A stretch of 64,000 nt of DNA, from positions 124,001 through 188,000 of the forward strand of contig NZ_JAGIPG010000001.1 of assembly GCF_017877055.1 (NCBI RefSeq). Direction: 5' to 3'. Shown here piece after piece: positions 48,476-57,940 of the stretch. This stretch comes from Neorhizobium galegae (GTDB lineage: Bacteria > Pseudomonadota > Alphaproteobacteria > Rhizobiales > Rhizobiaceae). The translations under genes and the position numbers were made by a program. How positions within the stretch are numbered: the stretch's first letter is position 1; each line of letters begins with the position of its first letter. Under the pieces are notes generated by a model. It made no database searches, had not been told where the DNA came from, and was given only the letters and a program-made list of their open reading frames with translations.

Positions 48476-49816
48476 ATGTCTGCTATTGCCAAGGTACATG
48501 ATCTCGAATGGTACTCGGAGGTTCCCAGGTCGGTCTGGAAACAGACGGTGACCGGTCTGGCGCTGACGGCCATAGCCTTCGGCGGTTTCGGCACCTGGGC
48601 TGCGACGGCCCCGCTTGCGGCGGCCGTCATTGCCCAGGGCAGTTTCGTCGCGACCGGCCGCAACAAGATCGTGCAGCATTTCGAGGGCGGGATCATCAGG
48701 GAGCTGCTGGTCAGCGAAGGCGACCAGGTTGTCGAGAACCAACCGGTGGTCAGGCTTGACGAGACCGCCTCGCAGGCCAAGAAACGGGAATTCTTCCTCA
48801 GGCGTGCCAGGCTGGAAGCCACGGCCGCCCGGCTTACCGCTCAATCCGAGGGTGCCGACTCGATGGTGATTTCGTCATACCTGAACGATTTCAGGGATGA
48901 CCCGGATGTTTCTGCGATCATCCTCACCCAGCAGCTCAACTTCAAGGCCCAGCGCATGAAGCTGGCGACCGAGCTTTCTCTGCTGAAGCAGAACATGAAG
49001 GCGCTGGAGTTCCGCAGCGAAGGCTATGTCCGGCACCGCGAGGCCATGTCTCGCCAGCTTGCGATGCTCAAGGAGGAATACGATATCAAGCGGGTTCTGT
49101 TGACCAAGGGATTGCTGCGGGCAACCGAGGTCAGGGCGCTTCAGCGGGCGATCGCGGATGCCGAAGGGCAGATCGGCCGACTGGAGGCGGAGATATCGGA
49201 AACCGGGGCCCAGCTCCTGAAGGGACAGCAGGAGATCATGCGCGCCGAGGAGACATATCGGGAGGAAGCGCTCGACCGCTTGCAGTCGATCCAGGGCGAG
49301 CGTGATGCGGCGCGTGAACAATCACGCGAAGCCGATGACGTTCTGCGCCGCGCGACGATCCTTGCTCCGGTGTCCGGCACTGTGGTGCGGACATACTATC
49401 ATACGACGGGCGGCGTTATCGAAAGCGGCAAGGGGATCATGGAGATCCTGCCTGCCGGCGTGCCGTTGATCATCGAGGCAAAGGTGCCTCGCAACGAGAT
49501 CGACAGCGTCAAAGTCGGCCAGAAAGCCACGGTCCGCCTCATCGCATTGAACCAGCGCACCACTCCGGTCCTGCAGGGCGAGGTGTTCTATGTCTCCGCG
49601 GACGCAATGGAGGATAGCAAGGCAGGGCTCTCAAACCACGACGTCTATGTCGCGCGCATCAATATCTCGTCCGATGAGATCGCCCGCATCAAGGGATTTA
49701 CTCCGCAACCCGGCATGCCTGCGGAAATCATGATCCAGACTGCGGTCAGGACATTCTTCAGCTATTTGGTCAAGCCGGTCGTAGACAGCATGTCGAGGGC
49801 GTTCACCGAACGCTGA
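48476..49816 (+). CDS. HlyD-family membrane fusion protein
   Basis: 446 residues with one N-terminal membrane segment (about 23-45), then a lipoyl-like half (IVQHFEGGIIRELLVSEGDQV), a long coiled-coil periplasmic region, the second lipoyl-like half (ATILAPVSGTVVRTYYHTTGGVIESG) and a C-terminal beta domain. HlyD/PrsE proteins bridge the inner-membrane exporter and outer-membrane channel. It starts 11 bp after the ABC gene, so the two form one exporter unit. Confidence 0.94.
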   Translation: MSAIAKVHDLEWYSEVPRSVWKQTVTGLALTAIAFGGFGTWAATAPLAAAVIAQGSFVATGRNKIVQHFEGGIIRELLVSEGDQVVENQPVVRLDETASQAKKREFFLRRARLEATAARLTAQSEGADSMVISSYLNDFRDDPDVSAIILTQQLNFKAQRMKLATELSLLKQNMKALEFRSEGYVRHREAMSRQLAMLKEEYDIKRVLLTKGLLRATEVRALQRAIADAEGQIGRLEAEISETGAQLLKGQQEIMRAEETYREEALDRLQSIQGERDAAREQSREADDVLRRATILAPVSGTVVRTYYHTTGGVIESGKGIMEILPAGVPLIIEAKVPRNEIDSVKVGQKATVRLIALNQRTTPVLQGEVFYVSADAMEDSKAGLSNHDVYVARINISSDEIARIKGFTPQPGMPAEIMIQTAVRTFFSYLVKPVVDSMSRAFTER

Positions 49817-50789
49817 TAAGCCTCACCCGCTCAAGCACGCGCCAGAGGGGCTACCTCTAAAGGCGTAGGCTTTGCTGTCCGCAATGCACGTCCCGTAAAG
49901 CCGTTCGCCTTCGCACGCTTGCAGCCATTCGCTCCGGAGACGGGCGGGTGGCGGGCTTTCCTAAAAGAAACCCCCGCCGATGAAGCAGCGAGGGCGTCCG
50001 CAAAACGGGAAATACTTGAGGCTGACTGGACGCCTCGGACAACATAACACCACGAGCATTGATAAATGTCAGGTCCACCAAAAGGAGAAGGCCCGACCGT
50101 TTTTCCCGTTCGAGCCTTCAGCAGTCTATTTGGCAAAAGTATTATTCCCTTATCTGCAACAGACATCAACTCAATCAAAAGGATTAGGTTCTCTCAATCG
50201 TTGTATCTATGGCAAGATTTAATAATCACAGGTTGATTTGTGTCTTTTGACAGGCGACTTCGGGAAATGTACACGGAACTGGCCGGAAATTCATTCGGCA
50301 TTCGTTCGTCTAAATTAGGCGTCGGAAAATTACACTTGAGGTGTGGCCTGATTGCAATATCGTCGATCTATGATTGTGGTATTTTATATTGCGGACTTGA
50401 GCAGAACGCCTCGGGTTTCGGCGTAGTAGACTGACCGGTTGCCAACATAGGCAGCCGGTCAGTTGTTCAGGCGACCATCCGCCCACCGCGATGCGGTTCG
50501 AGTATTATTGCCATGAAAGCGTGATATGGCGGGCTGCCCCGGGACGGGGACGGTCGGGGGTGTCCGTCGATCCTGGCGGCCTCATTCTGCGGCGTGTGCC
50601 GCGGTCTGGAGGTCGCTTCTTTGAACCACACCATTCTCGGTCGGGCAGGTGCTTAGCCTTATGGGCGAATTGACGCTGCCGACATCGCCAAGAGGCGCTG
50701 CGCCAGCCACCTAATTGGGAGTGGGTGCTTATCTACCAGCATCCGGAAGTTGCTGTTAGTTTCTGTCGCAGCAAAAAGGAGGGCGCGCG
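49817..50789. other. Gene-poor spacer between secretion and polysaccharide loci
   Basis: Nearly 1 kb without a convincing coding region. It holds the imperfect hairpin GGCGGGCTTTC/GAAACCCCCGCC (49950-49978) and an AT-richer stretch around 50150-50430. Short frames here (for example 50240-50434 and 50491-50673) lack ribosome sites and recognisable domains. The segment before 50790 ends with AAAAAGGAGG, the ribosome site of the acyltransferase gene. Confidence 0.5.
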
Positions 50790-51878
50790 ATGGACAGGCG
50801 GGTCGGGCGTTTTACGGTGGTCGACGCATTGCGCGGCGTAGCAGCGACGGGGGTTGTCGTTTATCACGTGGTTTCGGCCGGCCACGTGAAAAGCCTCCTC
50901 GAAATCTTCCCTGTCTGGGTTGAGACGGTGTTATCGACCGGCGGGCTCGGCGTTGCGGTATTCTTCGTACTCAGCGGTTTCGTCATCGCCCATTCACTCT
51001 ACGATAAACCCATGTCGTTTCCGGAGTTCGGCCGTTTCACCCTCAGGCGGTCGCTTCGGCTGGATCCGGCCTACTGGGGCTCCATCGCTGTGACCATCGC
51101 CTTTGCTGCGCTGTCGTCATATCTGGTCGCTGGTAAGCAGATGCCCAACCTCACCGTTCCCCAGATCGTTTCCCACCTCTTCTATCTTCAGGACCTGCTC
51201 GGGTATCCGGCGATCAGTACTGTGTATTGGACGCTTTGCCTCGAAATCCAGTTCTACCTCGTCTACGCGCTGCTCATGAGCATGAGCGGGTTCAGAACGC
51301 TTTTGGTCGTCGCAGCGTGTATCATCAGTCTTTTCTGGCCGCTTGGCTTCGGCCCGGACGTATGGCCGGGGCTCTTCCTGCCGCTCTGGTATGGCTTTCT
51401 TCTCGGCGTGATGGCCTATTGGGCATGGCGGCAGCCGAAACTGGCCCCGTTTTTCGGAGCCTATGCCGGCGTAATCTTGCTTGCAGGCGTTTTATGGGGA
51501 AATGCCTTTGGTGTGGTCTGTTCGGCCGCCGCGCTCGGTATTTTCGGCGCGGCTGTCTCCGGCCGGATCGGTTCCGGGCTGAACTGGCGATGGTTGCAGT
51601 TCCTGGGGCTGATCTCCTACTCGCTCTACCTGACCCACAACCTGGTTATCGGCGCGGTGTTTCGGGTCGCCGCGATGGCCGGAGCCCGCTCGCCGCTGGA
51701 GGCCCTCATTTGGTGGGTGGTGTCGCTGCTCGGTTGCGTTGCCTTTGCCGCTATATTCTGGTTGCTGATAGAGCGGCCCAGCATGGAATTGTCGAAACGA
51801 CTCGGCCAGCGCAAGGCCCCAGACCTGCCTTCGCAGACCGTCGCACCGCTCATCGAGCAAGGACGAGCAGGTATCTAA
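50790..51878 (+). CDS. Acyltransferase 3 family membrane protein
   Basis: 362 residues with about ten membrane segments. The N-terminal DALRGVAATGVVVYHVVSAG has the Arg and His typical of the family, and AVFFVLSGFVIAHSL follows. Such proteins (OafA/ExoZ-like) acetylate or otherwise acylate extracellular or lipopolysaccharide sugars at the inner membrane. It is the first gene of the polysaccharide region. Preceded by AAAAAGGAGG. Confidence 0.92.
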   Translation: MDRRVGRFTVVDALRGVAATGVVVYHVVSAGHVKSLLEIFPVWVETVLSTGGLGVAVFFVLSGFVIAHSLYDKPMSFPEFGRFTLRRSLRLDPAYWGSIAVTIAFAALSSYLVAGKQMPNLTVPQIVSHLFYLQDLLGYPAISTVYWTLCLEIQFYLVYALLMSMSGFRTLLVVAACIISLFWPLGFGPDVWPGLFLPLWYGFLLGVMAYWAWRQPKLAPFFGAYAGVILLAGVLWGNAFGVVCSAAALGIFGAAVSGRIGSGLNWRWLQFLGLISYSLYLTHNLVIGAVFRVAAMAGARSPLEALIWWVVSLLGCVAFAAIFWLLIERPSMELSKRLGQRKAPDLPSQTVAPLIEQGRAGI

Positions 51879-51970
51879 ATCAGGGAGATCAGTTCAGGCA
51901 AACGCCTCAGCCGAGGCGTGGATCGCGGTCATCCATATACGGCTCATCACTGGACGGCCTGCGGGAAGAG

Positions 51971-53545
51971 CTATCGCTGAACCCTTACCGAGTCAGGTTC
52001 CGAGCGAAGCTCCCTTCGCATGAGGATTTTCTCTACTGCCAGCCACTTCGGATTACTGTCGCTTTCATTTTCCAGCAGCCCCCAGCTGCCCCATTTGCTC
52101 GAGTCCGTCATTGAAGAATATAGGGCGTAAGTATCCCCGCCGGATCTTTGCCAGATATTCAGATGGAGGAGATAGAGATCCCCCATCCGTCGGTCACGAT
52201 TAGCGGCTATGAAGAGGTTTGTCATCCTCTCGTTGTTTTCTGCGCCACTATGTCCGACAAGATGTTGTCCTCCTTCATAGGCGTAAAGCTTGACGCCATA
52301 CTTCCTGGCAACGGAAGCCTGGGTCTCGATGACCTTTCGATTGTCGTTTAATACCTCTCGTTCAAGTTCTGCGAACAGCTGGGTTAAAGGCCACCTGGAG
52401 ACCTCCTCAGCCCGCTCAGGCGAACCGAGACCGCCGCCGAAATAGGGGGCGATTGCGAGTACGTCCGCATGCGCCCGCACGCCCTTCCACGATAGTATCG
52501 TTTCACTGGTCCAATCATTCACGGATTGCGCAGAATAAATCCCGACGATCCTTTGTGCCTGTTCACGAAATACGTCTTTCCAGATGGCGAGAATTTCTGT
52601 CGTACGCTGGGCGTAGTAGCGCAGTTGGGCTTCGAACTCATTGCTCGAAAGTCCAAGTGCGAGGCCCTTTTCCCTCGCGTACTCCGCCTGGTCGAAGCCC
52701 GAGTTCCAGACCTCGTTGGAGTACTCGACATTGACCATCAGACTTCCGTCTAAGCCGTCCTTCACCTGCTCTGCGAACCGGCGTATGTAATCATCATCGG
52801 CCTGGTGAGGCATATTGAACCAAGGGTCGATTTGCAGTTCGTTGCTCAACTCGATCATGTACTCAAGCGGCGTTCCGGCATCGGATTTGCCGAAGTAACC
52901 CACACGTGGCCGATCAACCCAGCTGCGGACAGGCGAGTTATTGGTGGCCATCCAGTCCATGAAGCGGAGCGTAGACATCCGCTTCAACCGCCTGAGGAAC
53001 GGTTCGCGAAACCGTTGCGTGGGCCTTTTGTCTCGTTCGTAGACACGGATGTTGCGAACCGGATCGGAGGGATCGGTTTCCATCATGATTGTGGTGAAAG
53101 CCTCGTTCTTGCGGAGATTTCGCACATCGTCGCGTCCAGGCAGACGCGCCTCCAGTTCGGCGCCTTCGCGATATCCGAGTTTACCTTTGCCATCGTAAAA
53201 AACGGAGAGATTTACAGGTAGATTTCTCCGTTCAGGAGAGAAAATCAGGAAACTCTCGATCGTAGAGTTTTCCGGGACTTTCAACGGGTAACCGTCCGGT
53301 GTCATCGGCGGTAGCGGCGTGTCCCATGTGAAGGGCGCGCCTTTTATCTGCACGCGCCAGCGCGAAGCATTGTAGGCCAGGTCGGAGAAAACCTGCTCGG
53401 TCGCCCAATAATTCATTGGGCTCAGGTTCACGCCCAAACGACCTGGATAATCCTCCCTGGCCGAGGCTTGCGCAAACGAAAAGCCGTTGAAAGGTTCGGC
53501 GGCTGCAAGACCTGCCAGAATTTGAAGAAGCGTTCGGCGGTTCAC
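51971..53545 (-). CDS. Exported glycoside-hydrolase-like protein, Tat signal
   Basis: 524 residues. The N terminus MNRRTLLQILAGLAAAEPFN is a twin-arginine-type signal. The mature part, with VNVEYSNEVWNSGFDQAEYA and ALYSSMTDSSKWGSWGLLEN, resembles rhizobial TIM-barrel proteins annotated as cellulose-binding or glycosidase-like. NVEYSNEVW carries a conserved NE-type acid residue as in clan A glycosidases. It may trim or bind the polysaccharide made by this locus. It is transcribed convergently to the acyltransferase and away from the polymerase-like gene. Confidence 0.72.
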   Translation of the reverse strand: MNRRTLLQILAGLAAAEPFNGFSFAQASAREDYPGRLGVNLSPMNYWATEQVFSDLAYNASRWRVQIKGAPFTWDTPLPPMTPDGYPLKVPENSTIESFLIFSPERRNLPVNLSVFYDGKGKLGYREGAELEARLPGRDDVRNLRKNEAFTTIMMETDPSDPVRNIRVYERDKRPTQRFREPFLRRLKRMSTLRFMDWMATNNSPVRSWVDRPRVGYFGKSDAGTPLEYMIELSNELQIDPWFNMPHQADDDYIRRFAEQVKDGLDGSLMVNVEYSNEVWNSGFDQAEYAREKGLALGLSSNEFEAQLRYYAQRTTEILAIWKDVFREQAQRIVGIYSAQSVNDWTSETILSWKGVRAHADVLAIAPYFGGGLGSPERAEEVSRWPLTQLFAELEREVLNDNRKVIETQASVARKYGVKLYAYEGGQHLVGHSGAENNERMTNLFIAANRDRRMGDLYLLHLNIWQRSGGDTYALYSSMTDSSKWGSWGLLENESDSNPKWLAVEKILMRRELRSEPDSVRVQR

Positions 53546-53837
53546 GGCAGATGTTCTCCGTATTCGCTCGGATATCTGTTGCGGTGCCTATCGCGGAACT
53601 TAGGTGTCCACTGCCAGTGACGAGATAATAGAAGGCGACCGCAAACAAGGTACGCATTAGTCGTATCTCGCCTCCAAAGTTAGTAGGCGGAAATCCCTTT
53701 TACCGTGTGGCGACCTGCAGCCGAATGAGTAGCATTTCCGCGGAGCGGGGTATCTTGCTCGTTGGCAGCGGGTGGCAGGGAAAATATACGATATGCGGGC
53801 GTTCCTCAGATCATTGCAGCAAGGCAAGAGACGCTAG

Positions 53838-55415
53838 ATGCCAGAATTTCTGCGCTCTCTTGGCTATATACTGGTCGTCAGTGCTCCTGTCCTTTATGTC
53901 GGCGGTAAGATAGCGTTGCCGATAATCGGCGCGGCTGAATTCCGCCTTTGGCGAAATTTCTGGCTGTTGGCGACCGTCATCACCTTTCTATCCAGAGGTT
54001 TTCTTGACTTCGCCGTCGGCCTGGCTCTCTTGAGCATTTATGTTCACCGGTACTCCAAGCAGCCGGCTTTTCTTTATATAGTGCTGATGTTTGTTGCACC
54101 CTGCGTGCCCATCCCCAGCGGCATACCCGGGGTCTTCAACAAGATCCTCGAACTCGACCCTCCTCGTTGGCTGGCGATTACAATCCTCCTGCCGGTTGCG
54201 CTGAGGTTGTGGAGGGACCGAGATGTCCGGGAATTTCGGGGCTTGGACGTTCTTGTGGTCGCGTTTCTCGGGTATACTTCGCTGCTCTCTGTAAGGCTGG
54301 GAGATTTCAATTCCATTCTCCGAATCCTGGCCGGCAATTTTCTCGACATCTGCCTTCCTTATTTTGTTTTCAGCCGAGTGATACGCTCGGGCCTTGATAT
54401 GAACAAAGCACTCCTCGCCTTCGTAATTGGTGTTCTGCCCTTGAGCGCCATCGGGGTTTTGGAGATATGGAAAAGCTGGCGCGTTTATTATGTCGTCGTC
54501 CAGGAATGGGACGTGTTTCTTAAAACCGCCTATCTTTTTCGAGACGGGCTCTTGCGTGCTTCAGTCACGTCTATCGAAGCGATCGCATTCGGCTTCGTCT
54601 GCATGACTGGAGCCGGTTGTCTCCTGGCTCTCCGAAGTCCAGCCCCGCTGGGTATCTGGCGTTATGTGGCGCTAAGCGTACTGGTGCTCGGCCTACTTTC
54701 GAGCGTATCACGAGGCCCGTGGCTGGGCTTTGCACTGTGCGTCCTGTTCCTGGCCATTACTGGTCCGAAGAGGTCTTTCAAGCTTGCTCTTGCATGTCTG
54801 CCCGGAATGGTCTCGGTGCTGTTCCTGCATCCCCCGTTTCTTGACCGTTTTATAAATTTGCTTCCGTTTGTCGGATCGGCAGACAAAGGTAGCGAGACTT
54901 ATAGATCCAGCCTTTTCGAAAACTCCTTAATAGTTATCGAACGTTATCCGCTGTTTGGGTCGGATTCATTTCTGAAAGAACCCGAAATGCAGACCATGAT
55001 ACAAGGGCAAGGCATCATCGATATAGTAAATACCTATCTTCAAATCGCGCTATATTATGGACTAATTGGCTTGTTCCTGTTTACCTTATATTTTTTCGGG
55101 GTTTCGGCGAGGCTGGCTCGCAAATCATTCGGCGATAACTCGGATGCGGTGAACTACAAAGCAGTTCTGGGTCTCCTGATCGCGATGCTCTTGGTCATCG
55201 TTACAACCAGCAGCGTATCTGTCATACCCTATATATATTGGACTTTCTCCGCCATGTGCGCAGCAATTCTCGCGCCAGGCTTCGCCGGGGATCGGGAGGA
55301 CCTTCCACAGCAGGTCCCGAAACCTCTGAAGGTTCTTGGCTCGATCAGTCCATTGGCCCGTCACGATTCCCTGGACGATGGCAGAAAGAAGATGCGCGTA
55401 TTGGGCACGCACTGA
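53838..55415 (+). CDS. O-antigen polymerase/ligase-like membrane protein
   Basis: 525 residues with about ten to twelve hydrophobic segments and a large periplasmic loop with VSRGPWLGFALCVLFL and FENSLIVIERYPLFGSDSF. This pattern is typical of Wzy/WaaL-type proteins, which polymerise or ligate lipid-linked sugar repeats at the periplasmic face. A Wzx flippase was not seen in the window. Sequence conservation in the family is low, so polymerase versus ligase is undecided. Confidence 0.78.
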   Translation: MPEFLRSLGYILVVSAPVLYVGGKIALPIIGAAEFRLWRNFWLLATVITFLSRGFLDFAVGLALLSIYVHRYSKQPAFLYIVLMFVAPCVPIPSGIPGVFNKILELDPPRWLAITILLPVALRLWRDRDVREFRGLDVLVVAFLGYTSLLSVRLGDFNSILRILAGNFLDICLPYFVFSRVIRSGLDMNKALLAFVIGVLPLSAIGVLEIWKSWRVYYVVVQEWDVFLKTAYLFRDGLLRASVTSIEAIAFGFVCMTGAGCLLALRSPAPLGIWRYVALSVLVLGLLSSVSRGPWLGFALCVLFLAITGPKRSFKLALACLPGMVSVLFLHPPFLDRFINLLPFVGSADKGSETYRSSLFENSLIVIERYPLFGSDSFLKEPEMQTMIQGQGIIDIVNTYLQIALYYGLIGLFLFTLYFFGVSARLARKSFGDNSDAVNYKAVLGLLIAMLLVIVTTSSVSVIPYIYWTFSAMCAAILAPGFAGDREDLPQQVPKPLKVLGSISPLARHDSLDDGRKKMRVLGTH

Positions 55416-55456
55416 AGGGACGCAAGGTACGACCTTATCGGGCGTATAGGTTTGAA

Positions 55457-56470
55457 CTATTTATACTCGATGAGCCGCTGCCGACGATTGATCAGCCGGT
55501 TTAGGTAGAATTGCGCGATGCCCTGCATTTCCGGGAATTTTCCCAGGACGTCGAAAGCTGCAAAAAGCAAAGAGCTCCCGAACGCCGGTCGCGCACGCCG
55601 AGCCAGGCGCAACAGCTGGAGCGGATAGAGCAACAGGAGCGCCAGGGCAGCGGGATGAAAAGCCGCTCCGGCGATCGCAACGAGCGGCAGCAATCCGCCC
55701 CAGAAAACTGCGCGCCGGAGATTTCTCGTCCATATCCGGGATGGTGATCTCCGATGGAGATGAGATACCTGCGCGTAGGCATGCCCGCAGCGTACGCTTC
55801 TTCGCCACCATTGGCTCAGGCGGCTTATATCCGCATCGTGGCGTGTCATCTCGGAGGGAATGCGCCAGATCTTCCAGCCTCTCTCGCGCAGGCGGATGCA
55901 AAGTTCCGGCTCTTCTCCCGCGATCAGTCCGCCGGAGTAACCTCCGAGATCCTCGAGGACGGAGGCTCTGATGAGGATGTCGCCGCCGCATGCCGGGACT
56001 TCGCCCGGCGGCCCGTCCCATTCGCGGTCACACATCGCATTGAAGATGGTGCGTTCAGGATATCGTTCGCGCCGTCGCCCGAAGACCAGCGCGACATCCT
56101 TGCGCATGACCAGGAAGGTCGTGGCGGTCGCGATCCATCCGATGTCGAGCTCGCAGTCCCCATCCAGGAACTGCACAAAGACGGTATCGGGCCAGCGCCG
56201 CATGACGGCGTCGAAACCTGCATTGCGTGCGCGGGCCGCGGTGAAGGGAATTGTCATGTCCAGCGGCACTACCTCCGCGCAGAATTCAGCTGCCGCCTCG
56301 GCGCTTCCGTCGGACGAGGCTGAATCCACGTAGACCGTACGCTCGCGATGGGTTTTGAGTGAATTGAGGCAGTCGATGAGACGCTGTCCTTCGTTGCGTC
56401 CAATCACGACGATGCCGACATCGGCACCGACCCCGGAATAGTTGCGGTGCATCAGGATATCTGTGTCCAT
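55457..56470 (-). CDS. Glycosyltransferase family 2
   Basis: 337 residues. VGIVVIGRNEGQRLIDCLNSL is the nucleotide-sugar-binding start of GT-A enzymes; FLDGDCELD carries the DxD metal motif and IAGEEPELCIRLRERGWKIW the acceptor-side ED motif. Two hydrophobic segments near the C terminus suggest membrane attachment. It should transfer one sugar of the repeat unit. The ATG at 56452 is an alternative start. Confidence 0.92.
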   Translation of the reverse strand: MDTDILMHRNYSGVGADVGIVVIGRNEGQRLIDCLNSLKTHRERTVYVDSASSDGSAEAAAEFCAEVVPLDMTIPFTAARARNAGFDAVMRRWPDTVFVQFLDGDCELDIGWIATATTFLVMRKDVALVFGRRRERYPERTIFNAMCDREWDGPPGEVPACGGDILIRASVLEDLGGYSGGLIAGEEPELCIRLRERGWKIWRIPSEMTRHDADISRLSQWWRRSVRCGHAYAQVSHLHRRSPSRIWTRNLRRAVFWGGLLPLVAIAGAAFHPAALALLLLYPLQLLRLARRARPAFGSSLLFAAFDVLGKFPEMQGIAQFYLNRLINRRQRLIEYK

Positions 56471-56710
56471 GTGTGCGTATTCCCGGCGGTTGGTTTGGCG
56501 GTCGTCATCAGCGATCTCCAGCCTACCAACGTGATAAGCCCATATTCTATCTGTAGAATTTGGGATCGCGGCTGTAAATTTACCTCTTTGGTGGAAGCCG
56601 GAACCGCGGCGTTAAGCTCTTTGTCGCACTGAGCCCACAAAGCCGTTTTTGCTATACCGGATCCAAGGGGAATTGCCGGCGATCGGCAGAGATGAAGGGA
56701 TGTTTGTGGA

Positions 56711-57916
56711 ATGCGGATTGCGTATTTCACCAACCAGTATCCGGCGCCGAGCCACACGTTCATACGGCGCGAAATCGTAGCGCTGGAGGCGAGGGGGCAT
56801 CGGGTCGAACGATATGCGGTGCGTCCCTTTCGTGGCGTCCTGAAGGATTCCGACGACATTGGAGAAGCTCGACGTACCAGCCATATCCTGCGCACCCCGA
56901 TGATACGGGCCATGGCAAGCGTCGCCCGCCAACTGCTGGCCCGCCCTGGGAATTCGTTGAAAGCATTGGGAGGTGCGTACCGGTTCGCGAGGACGTCCGG
57001 TGGACGTTACCTGCACCATCTGGTCTATTTCTTCGAAGCGATGATCCTGGCCGATTGGTGCCGCAGGGACGAGATCGATCACCTTCACGTGCATTTCGGC
57101 ACTAACCCCGCGACGGTTGCGACATTGGCGCATCAGATCGGCGGCATGAAGTTCAGTTTCACGGTCCATGGTCCGGAGGAATTCGATCGGCCCGAAATGC
57201 TGGGGCTCGGCGACAAGATCAGGGCTTCGTCATTCGTCGTCGCTGTCAGCTCCTATGGTCGCAGCCAGCTGCTGCGCTGGGCCGACCTTGGAGATTGGCG
57301 GAAGATCGAGGTCGTCCATTGCGGCATTGACCAGCGCTATCTGAACGACGACGTGGATGAGCACGGCACCGGTCAACGTCTCGTCTGTATCGCCCGGCTA
57401 TCCGAACAGAAAGGCCATCTCCTTCTGCTTCAGGCGACGGCAAAGCTGCGGGCAGAGGGAATGCGCTTCCAACTCGTCCTTGTTGGCGATGGCCCGTTGC
57501 GGGCTGAAATCGGATATGAAATCGAACGGCTCGGTCTCGGCGATACGGTCGTGCTGACCGGCACGATCTCGCAGGACGATGTGCGCAGCGAAATTCTTCG
57601 AGCCAAGGCTCTGGTCCTGCCAAGTTTCGCGGAAGGCCTCCCCGTCGTGCTGATGGAAAGCATGGCTCTGAAGCGTCCGGTGATCTCGACCTATATCGCC
57701 GGCATCCCGGAACTCGTTCAACCGGACAACGGCTGGCTCGTTCCCGCAGGTGATCTGGAGGCGCTGACCGGTGCAATGCGGCAGGCCCTGTTCGCAAGCG
57801 ATGTCGAGCTGTTTCGTAAAGGCCAGGCGGGGCGGCGCCGGACGCTCGAACGCCATGACATCAACAGGTCGGCGGCGGCGTTGGAAATACTGATGGCCCG
57901 GCCGGGAGCTGTTTGA
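56711..57916 (+). CDS. Glycosyltransferase family 4 (GT-B)
   Basis: 401 residues, GT-B fold. The N-terminal RIAYFTNQYPAPSHTFIRREI, HFGTNPATVATLAH and the C-terminal SFAEGLPVVLMESMALKRPVI (E-x7-E type donor-binding motif) are typical of family 4 retaining transferases. It is divergent from the preceding GT2. Donor and acceptor cannot be predicted. Confidence 0.93.
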   Translation: MRIAYFTNQYPAPSHTFIRREIVALEARGHRVERYAVRPFRGVLKDSDDIGEARRTSHILRTPMIRAMASVARQLLARPGNSLKALGGAYRFARTSGGRYLHHLVYFFEAMILADWCRRDEIDHLHVHFGTNPATVATLAHQIGGMKFSFTVHGPEEFDRPEMLGLGDKIRASSFVVAVSSYGRSQLLRWADLGDWRKIEVVHCGIDQRYLNDDVDEHGTGQRLVCIARLSEQKGHLLLLQATAKLRAEGMRFQLVLVGDGPLRAEIGYEIERLGLGDTVVLTGTISQDDVRSEILRAKALVLPSFAEGLPVVLMESMALKRPVISTYIAGIPELVQPDNGWLVPAGDLEALTGAMRQALFASDVELFRKGQAGRRRTLERHDINRSAAALEILMARPGAV

Positions 57917-57940
57917 GCCGCTTGCTGTTTGCGAAAGCGG

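Noticed and set aside
49831-50178. 115-residue minus-strand frame
   Set aside because: Composition and lack of a start signal suggest chance; nothing recognisable.
50491-50673. Small gene or transposase remnant in the spacer
   Set aside because: There is no ribosome site, domain or terminal repeat; the reading is not supported.
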